Source: Desulfobacteraceae bacterium (GTDB lineage Bacteria > Desulfobacterota > Desulfobacteria > Desulfobacterales > SKZT01). Taken from it: a DNA stretch of 54,791 bases. The notes under the pieces were generated by a model. That model was given only the letters and a program-made list of their open reading frames with translations. It had not been told where the DNA came from and made no database searches. Shown piece by piece: positions 1-9,903 of the stretch. How positions within the stretch are numbered: the stretch's first letter is position 1; each line of letters starts with the position of its first letter. The position numbers and the translations under genes were made by a program. The DNA is taken from the NCBI GenBank assembly GCA_011389745.1, contig JAABTQ010000020.1, positions 1-54,791 on the forward strand, in the 5' to 3' direction.

Positions 1-3000
1 TCCATCGGCTTCGTATGGGATTTTCCATCCATTGATCAGGGGAGGGCGCACACGCTATTTCCGCCGCCATGGATTTGGGTGTACAGCTGAATATTTTTTT
101 TATTCCCTGAAGTTGTACTCCATGAAAAAGTATTTGTTCATAAATTTCGCGGATGTTTTTGGAATATCCTTTGGCTGAGATATAAACGGACTTGTCGAAA
201 TCGGGAGCTTCAAGAAGATTATCAGCCAGAATAGCTTTTGCACGGGAATGAATCACTTCTATGCCGTCTTTGAAACCATCGCGGATTTCCACATCCACTT
301 CGAAAGTACTTCCTTTTTTTCGGGCTTTGCCGGCCATAAGTCGTATCGTTTTTTTGTCCTGCTCTAATTTGATACCATTTAACACATGAAGCTTATCCAG
401 TCCCTGAAGAACCAGACCTGGATTTTCATGCAGCGCACCGCATCCCAGCCACTCGGTCATCAGGGCAAAGGGAACAACCGGTTTCCCATCAAGAATATGG
501 GATCCTAAAACAGGGCATCTTTTCAGGTCAAGTTCCCGCTTGAAGGTCAACGACAGCCTATGTTCATTGGATTCGGGTTTGTTCGTTGATAAACCATTCT
601 CAATAGTACTATGTTGCTCATTTAAAATCGGAGCGCCGATCACCACTTCAGCAGGTGCGCAGGGCATCGCCCTCATCTCTTGCACCATAAAACGTCCTCC
701 ATCCACCATTGGAATGAGAGGAACATTTCTTCTGATGAATTCCTTTTTAAGGGTCTCATTTACCATCCCACCATCCCAGGGGCCCCAATTGATTGAAACC
801 ACGCGACAATCAGGACGGGAAACGGTTTCTGATTGTGCGATTTTATTCAAAACTTCGTTGGACATGGCATAATCCGCCTGACCGCTGTTGCCGAATCTGG
901 CGCTGACCGAAGAAAAGATGACCAGGTATTTCAACCCATCCGGGATTGCTTTCAGAAGATTTTTAAGCCCATTAACCTTGGTGTTAAAAACCCTGACAAA
1001 CTGCTCCGGCGTCTTGTCTTTAATCAGCCGATCTTCAAGTACGCCGGCCCCGTGAATGATGGCCCTTATCGTTCCGTATTCCGAGCGAACATTTTTTAAA
1101 ACTTTTGAAATATTATTCAAATCACATACGTCGGTGGTTATGTAACGGACAGTTGCCCCTTTTTGTTGAATTTTTGCTATATTTTCCCTTATTTCCCGGT
1201 AAGCCATATGGTTTTTGAAAACCTGTTCAACCTGAACCGGGGTAGGTACCATGTTTTTAAATTCATTTTCAATGATCGCCTCCTTAATTGCATGAACTTT
1301 GAAAATGTTTTTGATCCAGGCCGGCTCCGTTTCAGGCAATGAGGTTCTTCCAATAAGGATAAAAGTCGCGGGAACTTCTTCTGCCAGGGCGAGAATGGCC
1401 TGGGCAGTTATCCCACGCGCTCCTCCGGTTACCACCACAACATCTTCCCCATCGAGTCTCACCGGGTTATCGTGAATCGGTGCGGAAATCAGAGAGGGCA
1501 TCAGGCGACTTTTTTTACCCAGACCAATTTCAATGCAATGATCCGGGCTGCTTTGCAAAAGCTCAGAAACAATTTGACAAGATGCCTGGAAGGTATCCAT
1601 CTCAGGGGCCATGTCCAAAGCGCGACAGGTCACACGAGGCCATTCAATGGATGCGGTTTTTGCAAGTCCTGCCAGTCCGCCCTGGTCAGGATTTGAAAGA
1701 CCTTCCTGTTTGAAACCAAAAGCACCGTCAAGAAATGAAACAGTCGCAAAAAGAGCACAGCCCTCCAAAGCCGAATCCTGAAGATCCCCGGTCAGGTTTT
1801 TAGCCAACATCAGAGCATCGAGTAAAAATGACTCATCAATACCCCTATCCCCAAGAATGACCAGCCCGGAAGCCTTGGGTAACTTTTCCAGGTTTTTGTA
1901 AGCATCCATGGGAATCAATTCAGCGGCGATATTTTGTTGGATAAACTGTTTAACCACAAAGTTTGACAGGTTTTCATCGAATCCTGCGACCAGTATTTTT
2001 TTTCCGGATGGAAATTTCAGAGTCTGTTGAGAAGGAAAAGGGGCATCCACCAGGGTGATTATTTTCCGATCGATCGGATGGGTTGTTATGGATAAAACAT
2101 CAGAGGGCGGGTTAGGTTCATCCTTATAAGCCACCAGGTTTTCAGGATATGAAGCTTTTTGATCCTGCCCAATATCCGAGTTTCCTTCTGAAAGATAATC
2201 CACAATTTGCCCCAAAGTTTTCATTTTTCCCATTTTTTCGGGAGTCACCTGGGGAATGTTTGCAATTTTCTGTTCTAATGCCGAAAGAATCTCAACCCGT
2301 TTTATGGAATCAATACCCAAATCAGACTCAATGTCCATATGCAGACCAAGCATTTCCTCAGGGTATCCGGTAAGCTCGCTGACGACAGTGAGAAGAGAAG
2401 ACTTGAGTACGCTTTTAGTTTCATCAGGCATTAATTCAATTGTTTTGAGAGATCGGTCGGTTTTTGAATTTTGCGGTCCTGAACCGGTTTGAGACAAATG
2501 ATCTACAATTTGCCCCAATGTTTTCATTTTTCCCATCATCTCGGGTGATACATGAGGAATGCCGGGGACTCTCTCTTCTAATGCAGAAAGAATCTCCACC
2601 CTCTTGATGGAATCGATGCCCAGGTCCGACTCGATATCCATTTCCAGACCAAGCATTTCAGCCGGATATCCTGTCAACTCGCTGACAATGGATAGAAGCT
2701 TGTCGGCTGCCTGGTTTTGATCATTATTTTGGGAAATTTTCTCAACAACAAGCCCTGGATCCTGAACAGGTGTCTCCATGTCACTGACCCCGCCGATCAG
2801 GAGCTCCAAAACCTGTCCGAGGGTTTTAAGCCGTCCCATATTTTCGGGAGAAACATGGGGGAGACCCGGCATTTTTTCCTCAAGAGAAGATAAAATCTCA
2901 ACCCTTTTGATGGAATCAATACCAAGATCCGACTCAATATCCATATCCAGCCCGAGCATATCAGCAGGATAACCCGTAAGATTACTGACTACGGATAAGA

Positions 3001-6000
3001 GCGTTTTTTCCAGACGGTTGTTTTTCGGTTCCGTGGAAGATATATTTTCAGCAACGGCAACAGTAATAGTTTCCGTCGATGTCTCGATCGAATCGGATAT
3101 GGGTTGCCTTAAAATGTCAACCTGTTTTTGATGGGGCTTTTCTTTTACAGGCAAAGGGTTGTGACCGATTCCCATGGCAGCTTCCGCCAGCCGCTGAGTG
3201 TGAGCCATCATTTGCTGGAGCATACGACCGGTTTCAGTCTGGGTTTCAAGAAATTTCTTATGTGTTTCAGCAGTCTGCATTTGCAGAGTCTGCATGGATT
3301 TCATTCCGTCCCGTACGACTTGTAAGGCACCTTGAATCTGCTCAGAGACGTTTTTATTCTGCTTGTTCATTTTATTCTGTTGATTATTTAATAAGTTATC
3401 CGAAAAAAGGTCTGGTTTATCAACTTGTTTTGAAACCAAAAAATTGTCGTGTGATGGATTTCTGCTCGGTTCAAAAGTGTTTTGTTTTTCTTTTGAATTG
3501 TTGGGAGACCCGATCTTTTGAGTTTGTTTTGGCTTTTTGGTTGAAACACGGATATTGGCTCCGGAAACAGCAATGCTCATCCGCTGCTTTCGCATGTTAT
3601 TTTCCTGAGGGTGTTCCCATTGATCAAGTTGGACCGGATATCCCAGTGCTGCAAGGTAACACAGGGTTTGGGCTAAATCTTCAAGGCCGTCACCTTTGCC
3701 GCCGGAACCGTCTACAGATAATGCATGGAATGAACGTCCTTTTAAGATCGATTGAACCAGTCCTGTAAGAATATTTTTGGGGCCTGCCTCAAGGAAGGTA
3801 CGAACCCCGAAATCATACATATTTTCAATTTCTTTGGCAAAGTCGACCGGAAATAACATATGGTCCGCCATTAGCTTGCGGGCATCTTTTTCAGTTTCCG
3901 GATAAATTTTTCCAGTGGTGTTTGAAAAAATAGAAATTTCGGTTGTATTAATAAAACGAATATCGGAAAGAACTTTCTGGAAAGCATCACGAGCGTTTTT
4001 CATCATGGAGGTGTGAAACGCCCCTGACACAGGAAGCCTCCGGTAAACAAAACCATTATCCCGGCAGATGGATTCGGCTTTTAGCATGTTTTGTTCCATA
4101 CCCGACAACACACCTTGCTCATTTGAGTTTTTATTGGCCAAAACAACCCCGGTTCTCGATTGTTCCATGATCTTTTCAAGCTCATCCAGAGGGGCTTTCA
4201 CCGCCGTCATGACCCCCCGGCCATTCGATTCCCGTAACATAACCTGACCGCGCCGGACACTGATCGTTAAAAAGTCCCTGTCGGAAATTCGACCGGCTGC
4301 CCAGAGTGCGGTCAGTTCCCCGAAACTATGACCGCATACGGCTTCGGGCAGTATTCCAAATCTTTTAAGAATATTAAAAATACACAGACTGATCGTGCCG
4401 ATGGCAGGTTGTGCGATATGGGTTTGTCGCAGTTGATGGTCATGATCGTCCTGCAAGCCTGTGTTTAGGCTGTGACCTTTTGGATAGATATATTCTCTTA
4501 ATGGAGAAAGGTCCGCGATCTGCTCAAATATGTTATCAGCATTTTCCAATGACTCCAAAGCTTCGGGAAATGTGCAAAGCAAATCGCGTCCCATGTTTAG
4601 ATATTGGCTTCCCTGACCCGGAAACATAAAAGCCAGTTTTCCCGCAGCCTGGTGGCCCCCGAAATAAAAACCCCGGCTTTTTCTGAAATCGCCATGACCG
4701 CATTTAGAAAACTCATTGATGACCCTGTTTATTTGATCCGAAAAGGAGATTTCCGGGTTAAAAATAAAAAGAAGACGATAGGAATCTTTACAGGAAAATT
4801 CTGCCCGGCTTTTTGCCGCCGCACGCACGATATCGCCATGGGAATGATTCTTTTCGGCATGGCGTTTCAGTTCGAGCAGCTTATTTTCGAGGTTTTCACG
4901 ATTGGAAGATGACAACGAAAAAATATCGACCGCTCCGTGCCATGATGGTAATGCTTTGGTATCATCATATTCTTCCAAAACCATGTGAAAATTGCTTCCA
5001 CCAAAGCCGAATGCACTGACGCCGGCTCTGCGAGGATGTTTAGCATTTTTTAACCACGGGCGGCTTTGGGTATTCAAATAAAAAGGGCTTTCATGGATAT
5101 TTAAATCAGGGTCAGGCGTGTTTGCTTTTAAAGTGGGAGGCAGGACTTTATGATGCAGGGCGAGGGCGGCCTTGATAATGCCGGCGGCACCGGCCGCAGC
5201 TTTGGTGTGCCCGATATTTGACTTTACCGAACCCAATGCACAGTTGTTTTTTGGGGTATTTTCAAAAATCTTTGTTAAGGCTTGAAATTCGACACGGTCC
5301 CCCACCCTTGTCCCGGTTCCGTGAGCTTCTACCAGTTCAACTGTGTCCGGCTTTATGCCGGCTTGTGCGTAAGCATCCTGTAAAGCCTTCATTTGACCTT
5401 CCGCCCTGGGTGCATAGATGCTATTGGATTTACCATCACTGGAGCTTCCAATACCTTTTATGACTGCATAAATTCGGTCTCCATCTTTTTCGGCATCGAC
5501 AAGGCGTTTCAGGATAATGATCCCGATTCCTTCCCCAAGAACGGTACCATCAGCATTTTTAGAAAACGGGCGGGCATCTCCGGTAGGTGACAAAATCCGT
5601 GTTTTAGCAAAACACATATGCATGAAAATGTCGTTAAGCGTATCAACTCCCCCGGTGATTACCAGGTCACTTTTTCCTGTAAAAAGCTCCAGCAAGGCAA
5701 GATGAACAGCGCTCATAGAACTTGCGCAGGCGGCATCCACCGCGCAGTTGGTTCCTCCCAGGTTTAGTCGGTTACAGATTCTTCCGGCAATAACATTTCC
5801 CAATAGACCTGGAAACGAATTTTCCTGCCAGGGTACATAGGATTCGGATATCTTAAGAATAATTTCATCGGCTTTTGGACCGGATATGCCGTTGGCTTTC
5901 AGGGCTTTTCTCCACTTAGGATGTCCCAGCCGTGAGCCTAAAGGGATTACCAGTTCCTGGGTTCCGGTAGCGCCCAGTATAACAGAGACTCTTGAACGGT

Positions 6001-6343
6001 CAAATTCTCTGCTATCAGGATAACCTGCATTTTCAAGCGCTGTTTTAGCTGCAACCAGCCCTAACAATTGGGATGTATCCGTTGCCTCAAGGGAAGCCGG
6101 CGGAATCCCGAATTCCGTAGGATCGAAGGACACATGGGAAAGGAAACCACCTCGCTTGCAATATACATGATCCGGCGTGTCAGGATTTTCATGGAAATAA
6201 TCCTCTGTTGACCAGTGTGTTGACGGGACTTCGGTAATAGCATCCTCGCCTCTGAACAATAAACGCCAGTATTGCTTTATTCCCAATGATTTCGGGAAAA
6301 AACATCCCATGCCGATAATGGCCACAGGAACATTTTTTGTCAT
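1..6343 (-). CDS. pfaA: PfaA-like multidomain lipid/polyketide synthase, 3' part cut by the window edge
   Basis: Iterative type I synthase of the polyunsaturated fatty-acid synthase (PfaA) family. About 2,114 codons are visible from an ATG at 6341-6343 and the frame is still open at base 1. Domain order: ketosynthase with DAACASS (Cys206, bases 5726-5728); acyltransferase with GHSFG (Ser673, bases 4325-4327); a charged, Gln-rich linker; three acyl-carrier domains, each with DLGIDSIKRVEIL (Ser1144, 1245, 1346); ketoreductase with TGGARGI near 1640 and GQADYAMSN (Tyr1825); then a hot-dog dehydratase beginning with His1949 in HILDGKPVVP, truncated at PIRSRW. Canonical marine PfaA proteins carry more ACPs (commonly five or more), so three is low. 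It follows pfaD by 52 bp on the same strand. The product (PUFA or another secondary lipid) cannot be fixed from sequence. The family call is firm; the exact subfamily is inference. Confidence 0.9.
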   Translation of the reverse strand, partial: MTKNVPVAIIGMGCFFPKSLGIKQYWRLLFRGEDAITEVPSTHWSTEDYFHENPDTPDHVYCKRGGFLSHVSFDPTEFGIPPASLEATDTSQLLGLVAAKTALENAGYPDSREFDRSRVSVILGATGTQELVIPLGSRLGHPKWRKALKANGISGPKADEIILKISESYVPWQENSFPGLLGNVIAGRICNRLNLGGTNCAVDAACASSMSAVHLALLELFTGKSDLVITGGVDTLNDIFMHMCFAKTRILSPTGDARPFSKNADGTVLGEGIGIIILKRLVDAEKDGDRIYAVIKGIGSSSDGKSNSIYAPRAEGQMKALQDAYAQAGIKPDTVELVEAHGTGTRVGDRVEFQALTKIFENTPKNNCALGSVKSNIGHTKAAAGAAGIIKAALALHHKVLPPTLKANTPDPDLNIHESPFYLNTQSRPWLKNAKHPRRAGVSAFGFGGSNFHMVLEEYDDTKALPSWHGAVDIFSLSSSNRENLENKLLELKRHAEKNHSHGDIVRAAAKSRAEFSCKDSYRLLFIFNPEISFSDQINRVINEFSKCGHGDFRKSRGFYFGGHQAAGKLAFMFPGQGSQYLNMGRDLLCTFPEALESLENADNIFEQIADLSPLREYIYPKGHSLNTGLQDDHDHQLRQTHIAQPAIGTISLCIFNILKRFGILPEAVCGHSFGELTALWAAGRISDRDFLTISVRRGQVMLRESNGRGVMTAVKAPLDELEKIMEQSRTGVVLANKNSNEQGVLSGMEQNMLKAESICRDNGFVYRRLPVSGAFHTSMMKNARDAFQKVLSDIRFINTTEISIFSNTTGKIYPETEKDARKLMADHMLFPVDFAKEIENMYDFGVRTFLEAGPKNILTGLVQSILKGRSFHALSVDGSGGKGDGLEDLAQTLCYLAALGYPVQLDQWEHPQENNMRKQRMSIAVSGANIRVSTKKPKQTQKIGSPNNSKEKQNTFEPSRNPSHDNFLVSKQVDKPDLFSDNLLNNQQNKMNKQNKNVSEQIQGALQVVRDGMKSMQTLQMQTAETHKKFLETQTETGRMLQQMMAHTQRLAEAAMGIGHNPLPVKEKPHQKQVDILRQPISDSIETSTETITVAVAENISSTEPKNNRLEKTLLSVVSNLTGYPADMLGLDMDIESDLGIDSIKRVEILSSLEEKMPGLPHVSPENMGRLKTLGQVLELLIGGVSDMETPVQDPGLVVEKISQNNDQNQAADKLLSIVSELTGYPAEMLGLEMDIESDLGIDSIKRVEILSALEERVPGIPHVSPEMMGKMKTLGQIVDHLSQTGSGPQNSKTDRSLKTIELMPDETKSVLKSSLLTVVSELTGYPEEMLGLHMDIESDLGIDSIKRVEILSALEQKIANIPQVTPEKMGKMKTLGQIVDYLSEGNSDIGQDQKASYPENLVAYKDEPNPPSDVLSITTHPIDRKIITLVDAPFPSQQTLKFPSGKKILVAGFDENLSNFVVKQFIQQNIAAELIPMDAYKNLEKLPKASGLVILGDRGIDESFLLDALMLAKNLTGDLQDSALEGCALFATVSFLDGAFGFKQEGLSNPDQGGLAGLAKTASIEWPRVTCRALDMAPEMDTFQASCQIVSELLQSSPDHCIEIGLGKKSRLMPSLISAPIHDNPVRLDGEDVVVVTGGARGITAQAILALAEEVPATFILIGRTSLPETEPAWIKNIFKVHAIKEAIIENEFKNMVPTPVQVEQVFKNHMAYREIRENIAKIQQKGATVRYITTDVCDLNNISKVLKNVRSEYGTIRAIIHGAGVLEDRLIKDKTPEQFVRVFNTKVNGLKNLLKAIPDGLKYLVIFSSVSARFGNSGQADYAMSNEVLNKIAQSETVSRPDCRVVSINWGPWDGGMVNETLKKEFIRRNVPLIPMVDGGRFMVQEMRAMPCAPAEVVIGAPILNEQHSTIENGLSTNKPESNEHRLSLTFKRELDLKRCPVLGSHILDGKPVVPFALMTEWLGCGALHENPGLVLQGLDKLHVLNGIKLEQDKKTIRLMAGKARKKGSTFEVDVEIRDGFKDGIEVIHSRAKAILADNLLEAPDFDKSVYISAKGYSKNIREIYEQILFHGVQLQGIKKIFSCTPKSMAAEIACAPSPDQWMENPIRSRW
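2200..3000 (-). repeat. Three tandem acyl-carrier-protein modules with a 303-bp period
   Basis: Inside the synthase gene, three near-identical ACP segments repeat. The phosphopantetheine-accepting serine codons lie at 2306-2308, 2609-2611 and 2912-2914, exactly 303 bp (101 codons) apart each time. Each copy shares a TGYPxxMLG stretch, MDIESDLGIDSIKRVEIL and a downstream P-x-V-(S/T)-PE-x-MG(K/R)-(M/L)-KTLGQ block. Equal spacing including linkers suggests duplication of a whole module plus linker. Confidence 0.9.
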
Positions 6344-6395
6344 TACAAAAAGCCTTTTTTGCTATGGGTTGTTGATGTTTCGCAATTCTTCCACA

Positions 6396-8045
6396 TTATT
6401 CCGATAACAGCCTCGATATGCTGTCATCGGTCATGGGAGAAAAATTCCCGGTACCGGGTGGAAGTGCCACCCCCTGGCATCGGAGCCAGGTAACACGTGT
6501 GGCCAGGGCTGCTCCGAATAATAGATTCATGGCGACTGTAGCGGTTTTCCTGTTTTCGGGCTTTTCCAAAAAAGAGCCTCGTACCCATTCATTAAATGCA
6601 CCCATTGAAGGGCCACACCATATCTGATAGTCGATTTTCCTGTCCGGTTCGCCGGTGACAGCCCATTTGGATGATTGACCGAGGTATGATCGAAAAATCA
6701 GCGCCATCTTATGCTTGGAGTCTTTTTCCGCCAAAAGAATCTGTCTGGAATCCTGTTTTTGAAAAAAATCTTTAGTCTGATCCCAGGCATATTGAAACCC
6801 GCATTTGAAATAGTCACGCTCCAACATATCCTTTTGTTTTTGTGGGATATCCTCCATACAATCATAGGCTGAATAAAGCTCATAGAGTTTTGCGGCTCTG
6901 AAGGCAAACATGGTCCCGCGTTTAAGTACCTGTACCTTGATACCCATTTCAAACATGTCAGCCGCAGGAGCCATGGTGACATCGGCCTGGCAGGTTTCCG
7001 CGAGCATACATCTGACCGTTTCAGAAGTTCCCGCTTCCACACAGGATTGATTCACTGAACCAGTAAGCACATAAGCCGCACCCATGGCAAAAGCAGCGGC
7101 TGCTGAGGCCGGAGTGGCGATACCTCCGGCTAGTCCGACACATATGGGATTTTGAAAATTAAATTTTGACACCATCTCATCCCGAAGTGCCAGCATAGTT
7201 GGAAGCAGAGATATGGCGGGTTGATTATCAGTATGTCCTCCCGAGTCAGCCTCAGCAGTAATATCGTCCGCCACCGGGACATGGGCTGCAAGGGACGCTT
7301 CCTGGTGGGTGATCATTTTTCTTTCCACCAACTGTCCTAAAATTTTTTCAGGAGGAGGTGACATAAACCTTCGGGCAACCTCGATTCTGGAAACTTTTCC
7401 GATTACTTTGTTGGGACAGATAACATTTCCATGATGGTCACTGTAGATACCTTTGACGCGGTAGTAAATGAGAGGAAGCGTTAGATTCAAATAGGCAGAA
7501 GCACTCACAAGCCGCATGCCATGCTTTAAATAAAGCCGGACCGTCGCCATTTCATGCGCCGGATCTCCGGGGCTGTGGATAAGATTTGAGCCGAAGGGAC
7601 GATTTTCAAGAATTTGCCGTAATTTTAGGATAGCACCTTCAATTTGGGTAATGGACAGACCTGCGGCTCCGAATATGCCAAGCATTCCGGCATCGCTTGC
7701 TGCCTGAACCATTTCCACGGAAGTGATTCCATTGGCCATGGCTCCTGCAACATAGGCATAGGTGATGCCATGTCTTTGTTTAAACAGCGGCTCCCCTAAA
7801 TTTTTCGGATGAATTGCCGGAGCATAAGAAAGGACAGGTAACGCGCCTTTTTTTTCTAATCCATTGGGATTAAAACTCATCATCCCGTCATATCCGACAG
7901 CCATTTGGCCATCAACATCGAGCAAAAAAAAAGGACGATTCAATCTTAAAATTGCCTTTTTTACGGCTTCAATCCCCACTCCAGTGGGGTGGGAACCGTT
8001 TAACCACCAGGCAGCAGGGATCTTGTTGATTGATCCAGTTTGCAA
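6396..8045 (-). CDS. pfaD: PfaD-family enoyl reductase (nitronate-monooxygenase-like TIM barrel)
   Basis: 549-residue trans-acting enoyl reductase of PUFA/polyketide synthases; a flavin-dependent TIM barrel predicted to reduce the enoyl intermediate made by the partner synthase. Recognisable segments are SYAPAIHPKNLGEPLF, a glycine-rich GIFGAAGLS, GHTDNQPAISLLPTM and CVGLAGGIATPASAAAAFAMGA (flavin-phosphate region), matching the PfaD family and its normal length. The start is TTG at 8043-8045: an in-frame TAG lies 15 bases upstream, an AAGGGAG Shine-Dalgarno sits 6 bases before the TTG, and the next ATG is about 48 codons in. It is first in the visible operon, 52 bp ahead of pfaA. In the best-known pfaABCD clusters pfaD is last, so this order differs. 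Confidence 0.88.
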   Translation of the reverse strand: MQTGSINKIPAAWWLNGSHPTGVGIEAVKKAILRLNRPFFLLDVDGQMAVGYDGMMSFNPNGLEKKGALPVLSYAPAIHPKNLGEPLFKQRHGITYAYVAGAMANGITSVEMVQAASDAGMLGIFGAAGLSITQIEGAILKLRQILENRPFGSNLIHSPGDPAHEMATVRLYLKHGMRLVSASAYLNLTLPLIYYRVKGIYSDHHGNVICPNKVIGKVSRIEVARRFMSPPPEKILGQLVERKMITHQEASLAAHVPVADDITAEADSGGHTDNQPAISLLPTMLALRDEMVSKFNFQNPICVGLAGGIATPASAAAAFAMGAAYVLTGSVNQSCVEAGTSETVRCMLAETCQADVTMAPAADMFEMGIKVQVLKRGTMFAFRAAKLYELYSAYDCMEDIPQKQKDMLERDYFKCGFQYAWDQTKDFFQKQDSRQILLAEKDSKHKMALIFRSYLGQSSKWAVTGEPDRKIDYQIWCGPSMGAFNEWVRGSFLEKPENRKTATVAMNLLFGAALATRVTWLRCQGVALPPGTGNFSPMTDDSISRLLSE

Positions 8046-8060
8046 AGATTCTCCCTTCTA

Positions 8061-8210
8061 ACAAGTAACTTCCCACAAGTCCCCCTTTGAAAAGGGGGAT
8101 TTAGGGGATTTTAAAATGGCATCAGTTGTCAAATCCCCCCCGGCCCCCCTTTTTCAAAGGGGGGAGCAGTTATTTGCAGGTTTGGGCTCGGCACGCCGGG
8201 TGGGGAGCTT
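8061..8210. repeat. ~150-bp interspersed palindromic repeat, copy A
   Basis: Contains ACAAGTCCCCCTTTGAAAAG, GGATTTAGGGGATTTT, AAAATGGCATC, then CCCCCCTTTTTCAAAGGGGG, and ends in a GGTTTGGGCTCGGCACGCC block. It is the reverse complement of the copy at 25031-25180 and of the partial copy at 54681-54791. The two G/C-run arms can each form a hairpin and can also pair with each other. It lies in the divergent region between pfaD and the MBOAT gene. No coding capacity. Confidence 0.85.
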
Positions 8211-8487
8211 CTAACAGACTAATTTGAAAAAGTGAGAAATATAAGCTATATTTGTATAAAATCTAATAAGTTTTGTCAAGTCCTGATAAAAGGATTTATA
8301 ACGCAAAAAAATCATAAATTATCGACAATAAATTGCGTCATTTTCTAATATTAAGTTCCTGAGTAACGGCTGAAGGAAAACTTCGCTTGCCTATGGGATG
8401 ATCATTATGTACACATGGTACATGCTATGAGCACGGTCAAAACCTCGAAAAACCCTGAAAAAAGTATGGGCATAACAGGCATGGTAT
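8211..8487. other. Divergent intergenic region, AT-rich
   Basis: No gene is seen between the repeat and the MBOAT start. The segment is AT-rich (for example near 8230-8350) and should contain promoters for the plus-strand MBOAT pair, and possibly for pfaD, but I cannot fix clear -35/-10 boxes. Confidence 0.4.
8407..8423. promoter_or_regulatory. Perfect 6-bp inverted repeat ahead of the MBOAT gene
   Basis: ATGTAC, five bases, GTACAT. This short dyad is 65 bp upstream of the MBOAT start and could be a repressor or activator site. That role is inferred from position and symmetry only. Confidence 0.25.
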
Positions 8488-9903
8488 ATGGTATTTAATT
8501 CAATTATTTTTTTTGCTTTTTTTGCCATGGTGTTGTTCATTTATTACTTGCCGCTTCCCTGGAAAGCTAAAAAAACCCATCTTTGGATTTCCAGCTATCT
8601 TTTTTATGCCGCCTGGAACCCTCCGTTCGTTTTGCTGTTATGGATTTCTACGATTGTTGATTGGTTTGTTGGAAAGGCCATTGCAGATACCAAAAAACTC
8701 ATGAAAAAGCGGTCGCTTCTGATATTTAGCCTTAGCGTAAATTTAGGCTTGCTGGCCTACTTTAAATACGGAGAATTTTTACTCGATTCCTTTATTGTTG
8801 CTTTAAAAGCATTAAATATTGCTTTTCACCCGGCTGCCCCTGATGTTGTGCTTCCAGTGGGTATCTCTTTTTATACCTTCCAATCGCTTTCCTATACTTT
8901 TGATATCTATCGGGGGAAAATGCGCCCCTGGAAGTCTTTTTCCGATTTTGCGCTTTTTGTGACCTTTTTTCCTCAGCTGGTGGCCGGGCCTATTGTTCGG
9001 GCCGCTGATTTTCTTCCCCAACTCAAAAGCCCCAGAAAGACATCAGCCGATCAATTGGGATGGGGTTTTTGTTTGTTGACCATGGGGTTGTTTCAAAAAG
9101 TAATTCTGGCGGACAGTCTGATGGGACCGATAGCGGACAAGGTTTATTCACAGGCAGGTGTTGCCGGTTTTAGTGATGCGTGGATCGGGACACTCGCATT
9201 TTCAGGGCAGATTTTTTTTGATTTTTCAGGATATTCCAATTGCGCTATCGGAGCTGCCCTTTGCCTGGGTTTTGTACTTCCGGATAATTTTCGATTTCCG
9301 TATGCCTCCATCGGGTTTACCGAATTCTGGAAGCGCTGGCATATATCCCTTTCTACCTGGCTGAGAGATTATTTATATATCTCCCTTGGAGGGAACCGCA
9401 AAGGAAAGGCTCGGACTCCGGTAAATATCATGATCACCATGCTACTGGGCGGATTGTGGCACGGGGCTTCCTGGCGTTTTATATTATGGGGTGGTTTGCA
9501 CGGAATTTACCTTGTGGTTGAGCGGGGGTTGCGTCATATATTCAAAGATGCTGATTTTTTTCAGCAAACCGGTATGCGTTTAGTCCTGGTGTTGATCACT
9601 TATTTTTTTCTCTGCATCACCTGGGTGTTTTTCAGGGCCGAGGATTTTGCTTCGGCCTTTGCCCTGATTTCGACCATGTTTTATCCCGGGGAGGGAAACC
9701 TGGTTGATCAGGGAGAAATTTATCAGGTATTGATAATCAGCTTTCTCTTATTATGGGTTCACTGGAAATTGCGGGAATCCAGCCTTGAGGCTTTTATGGG
9801 AAATCTGCCATGGTGGATTCGGGGAGTCGCGATATCTTTTATATTAATTTTACTTGCTTTGGCGCCTTCGGATGAACGTGCTTTTATCTACTTCCAATTC
9901 TAA
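8488..9903 (+). CDS. MBOAT-family membrane O-acyltransferase (AlgI/PatB-like)
   Basis: 471-residue polytopic membrane protein that probably moves acyl (often acetyl) groups across the inner membrane onto a polysaccharide or other envelope acceptor. Family signatures are the N-terminal YYLPLPWKAKKTHLW region, YFKYGEF, PVGISFYTFQSLSYTFDIYRG, FFPQLVAGPIVRA, EFWKRWHISLSTWLRDY, SLGGNRKG, and the catalytic-histidine segment GGLWHGASW with His325 (codon 9460-9462). Length matches AlgI. ATG at 8488 is chosen; the ATG at 8481 is out of frame and stops at once. It overlaps the next gene, which encodes an SGNH-like protein, the usual partner type for MBOAT O-acetylation systems. The acceptor is unknown. 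Confidence 0.9.
   Translation: MVFNSIIFFAFFAMVLFIYYLPLPWKAKKTHLWISSYLFYAAWNPPFVLLLWISTIVDWFVGKAIADTKKLMKKRSLLIFSLSVNLGLLAYFKYGEFLLDSFIVALKALNIAFHPAAPDVVLPVGISFYTFQSLSYTFDIYRGKMRPWKSFSDFALFVTFFPQLVAGPIVRAADFLPQLKSPRKTSADQLGWGFCLLTMGLFQKVILADSLMGPIADKVYSQAGVAGFSDAWIGTLAFSGQIFFDFSGYSNCAIGAALCLGFVLPDNFRFPYASIGFTEFWKRWHISLSTWLRDYLYISLGGNRKGKARTPVNIMITMLLGGLWHGASWRFILWGGLHGIYLVVERGLRHIFKDADFFQQTGMRLVLVLITYFFLCITWVFFRAEDFASAFALISTMFYPGEGNLVDQGEIYQVLIISFLLLWVHWKLRESSLEAFMGNLPWWIRGVAISFILILLALAPSDERAFIYFQF

Noticed and set aside
540-1099. Plus-strand open frames near the left edge
   Set aside because: They are antisense to the ketoreductase and dehydratase domains, whose catalytic residues are read clearly on the minus strand.
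3079-3768. Open frame of 229 codons on the plus strand
   Set aside because: It lies fully antisense to the linker and AT region of the lipid synthase; no family resemblance and the minus-strand frame is continuous and coherent.
8061-8210. CRISPR repeat or array
   Set aside because: The repeats are dispersed single copies at distant sites with palindromic arms, not regularly spaced units with spacers.
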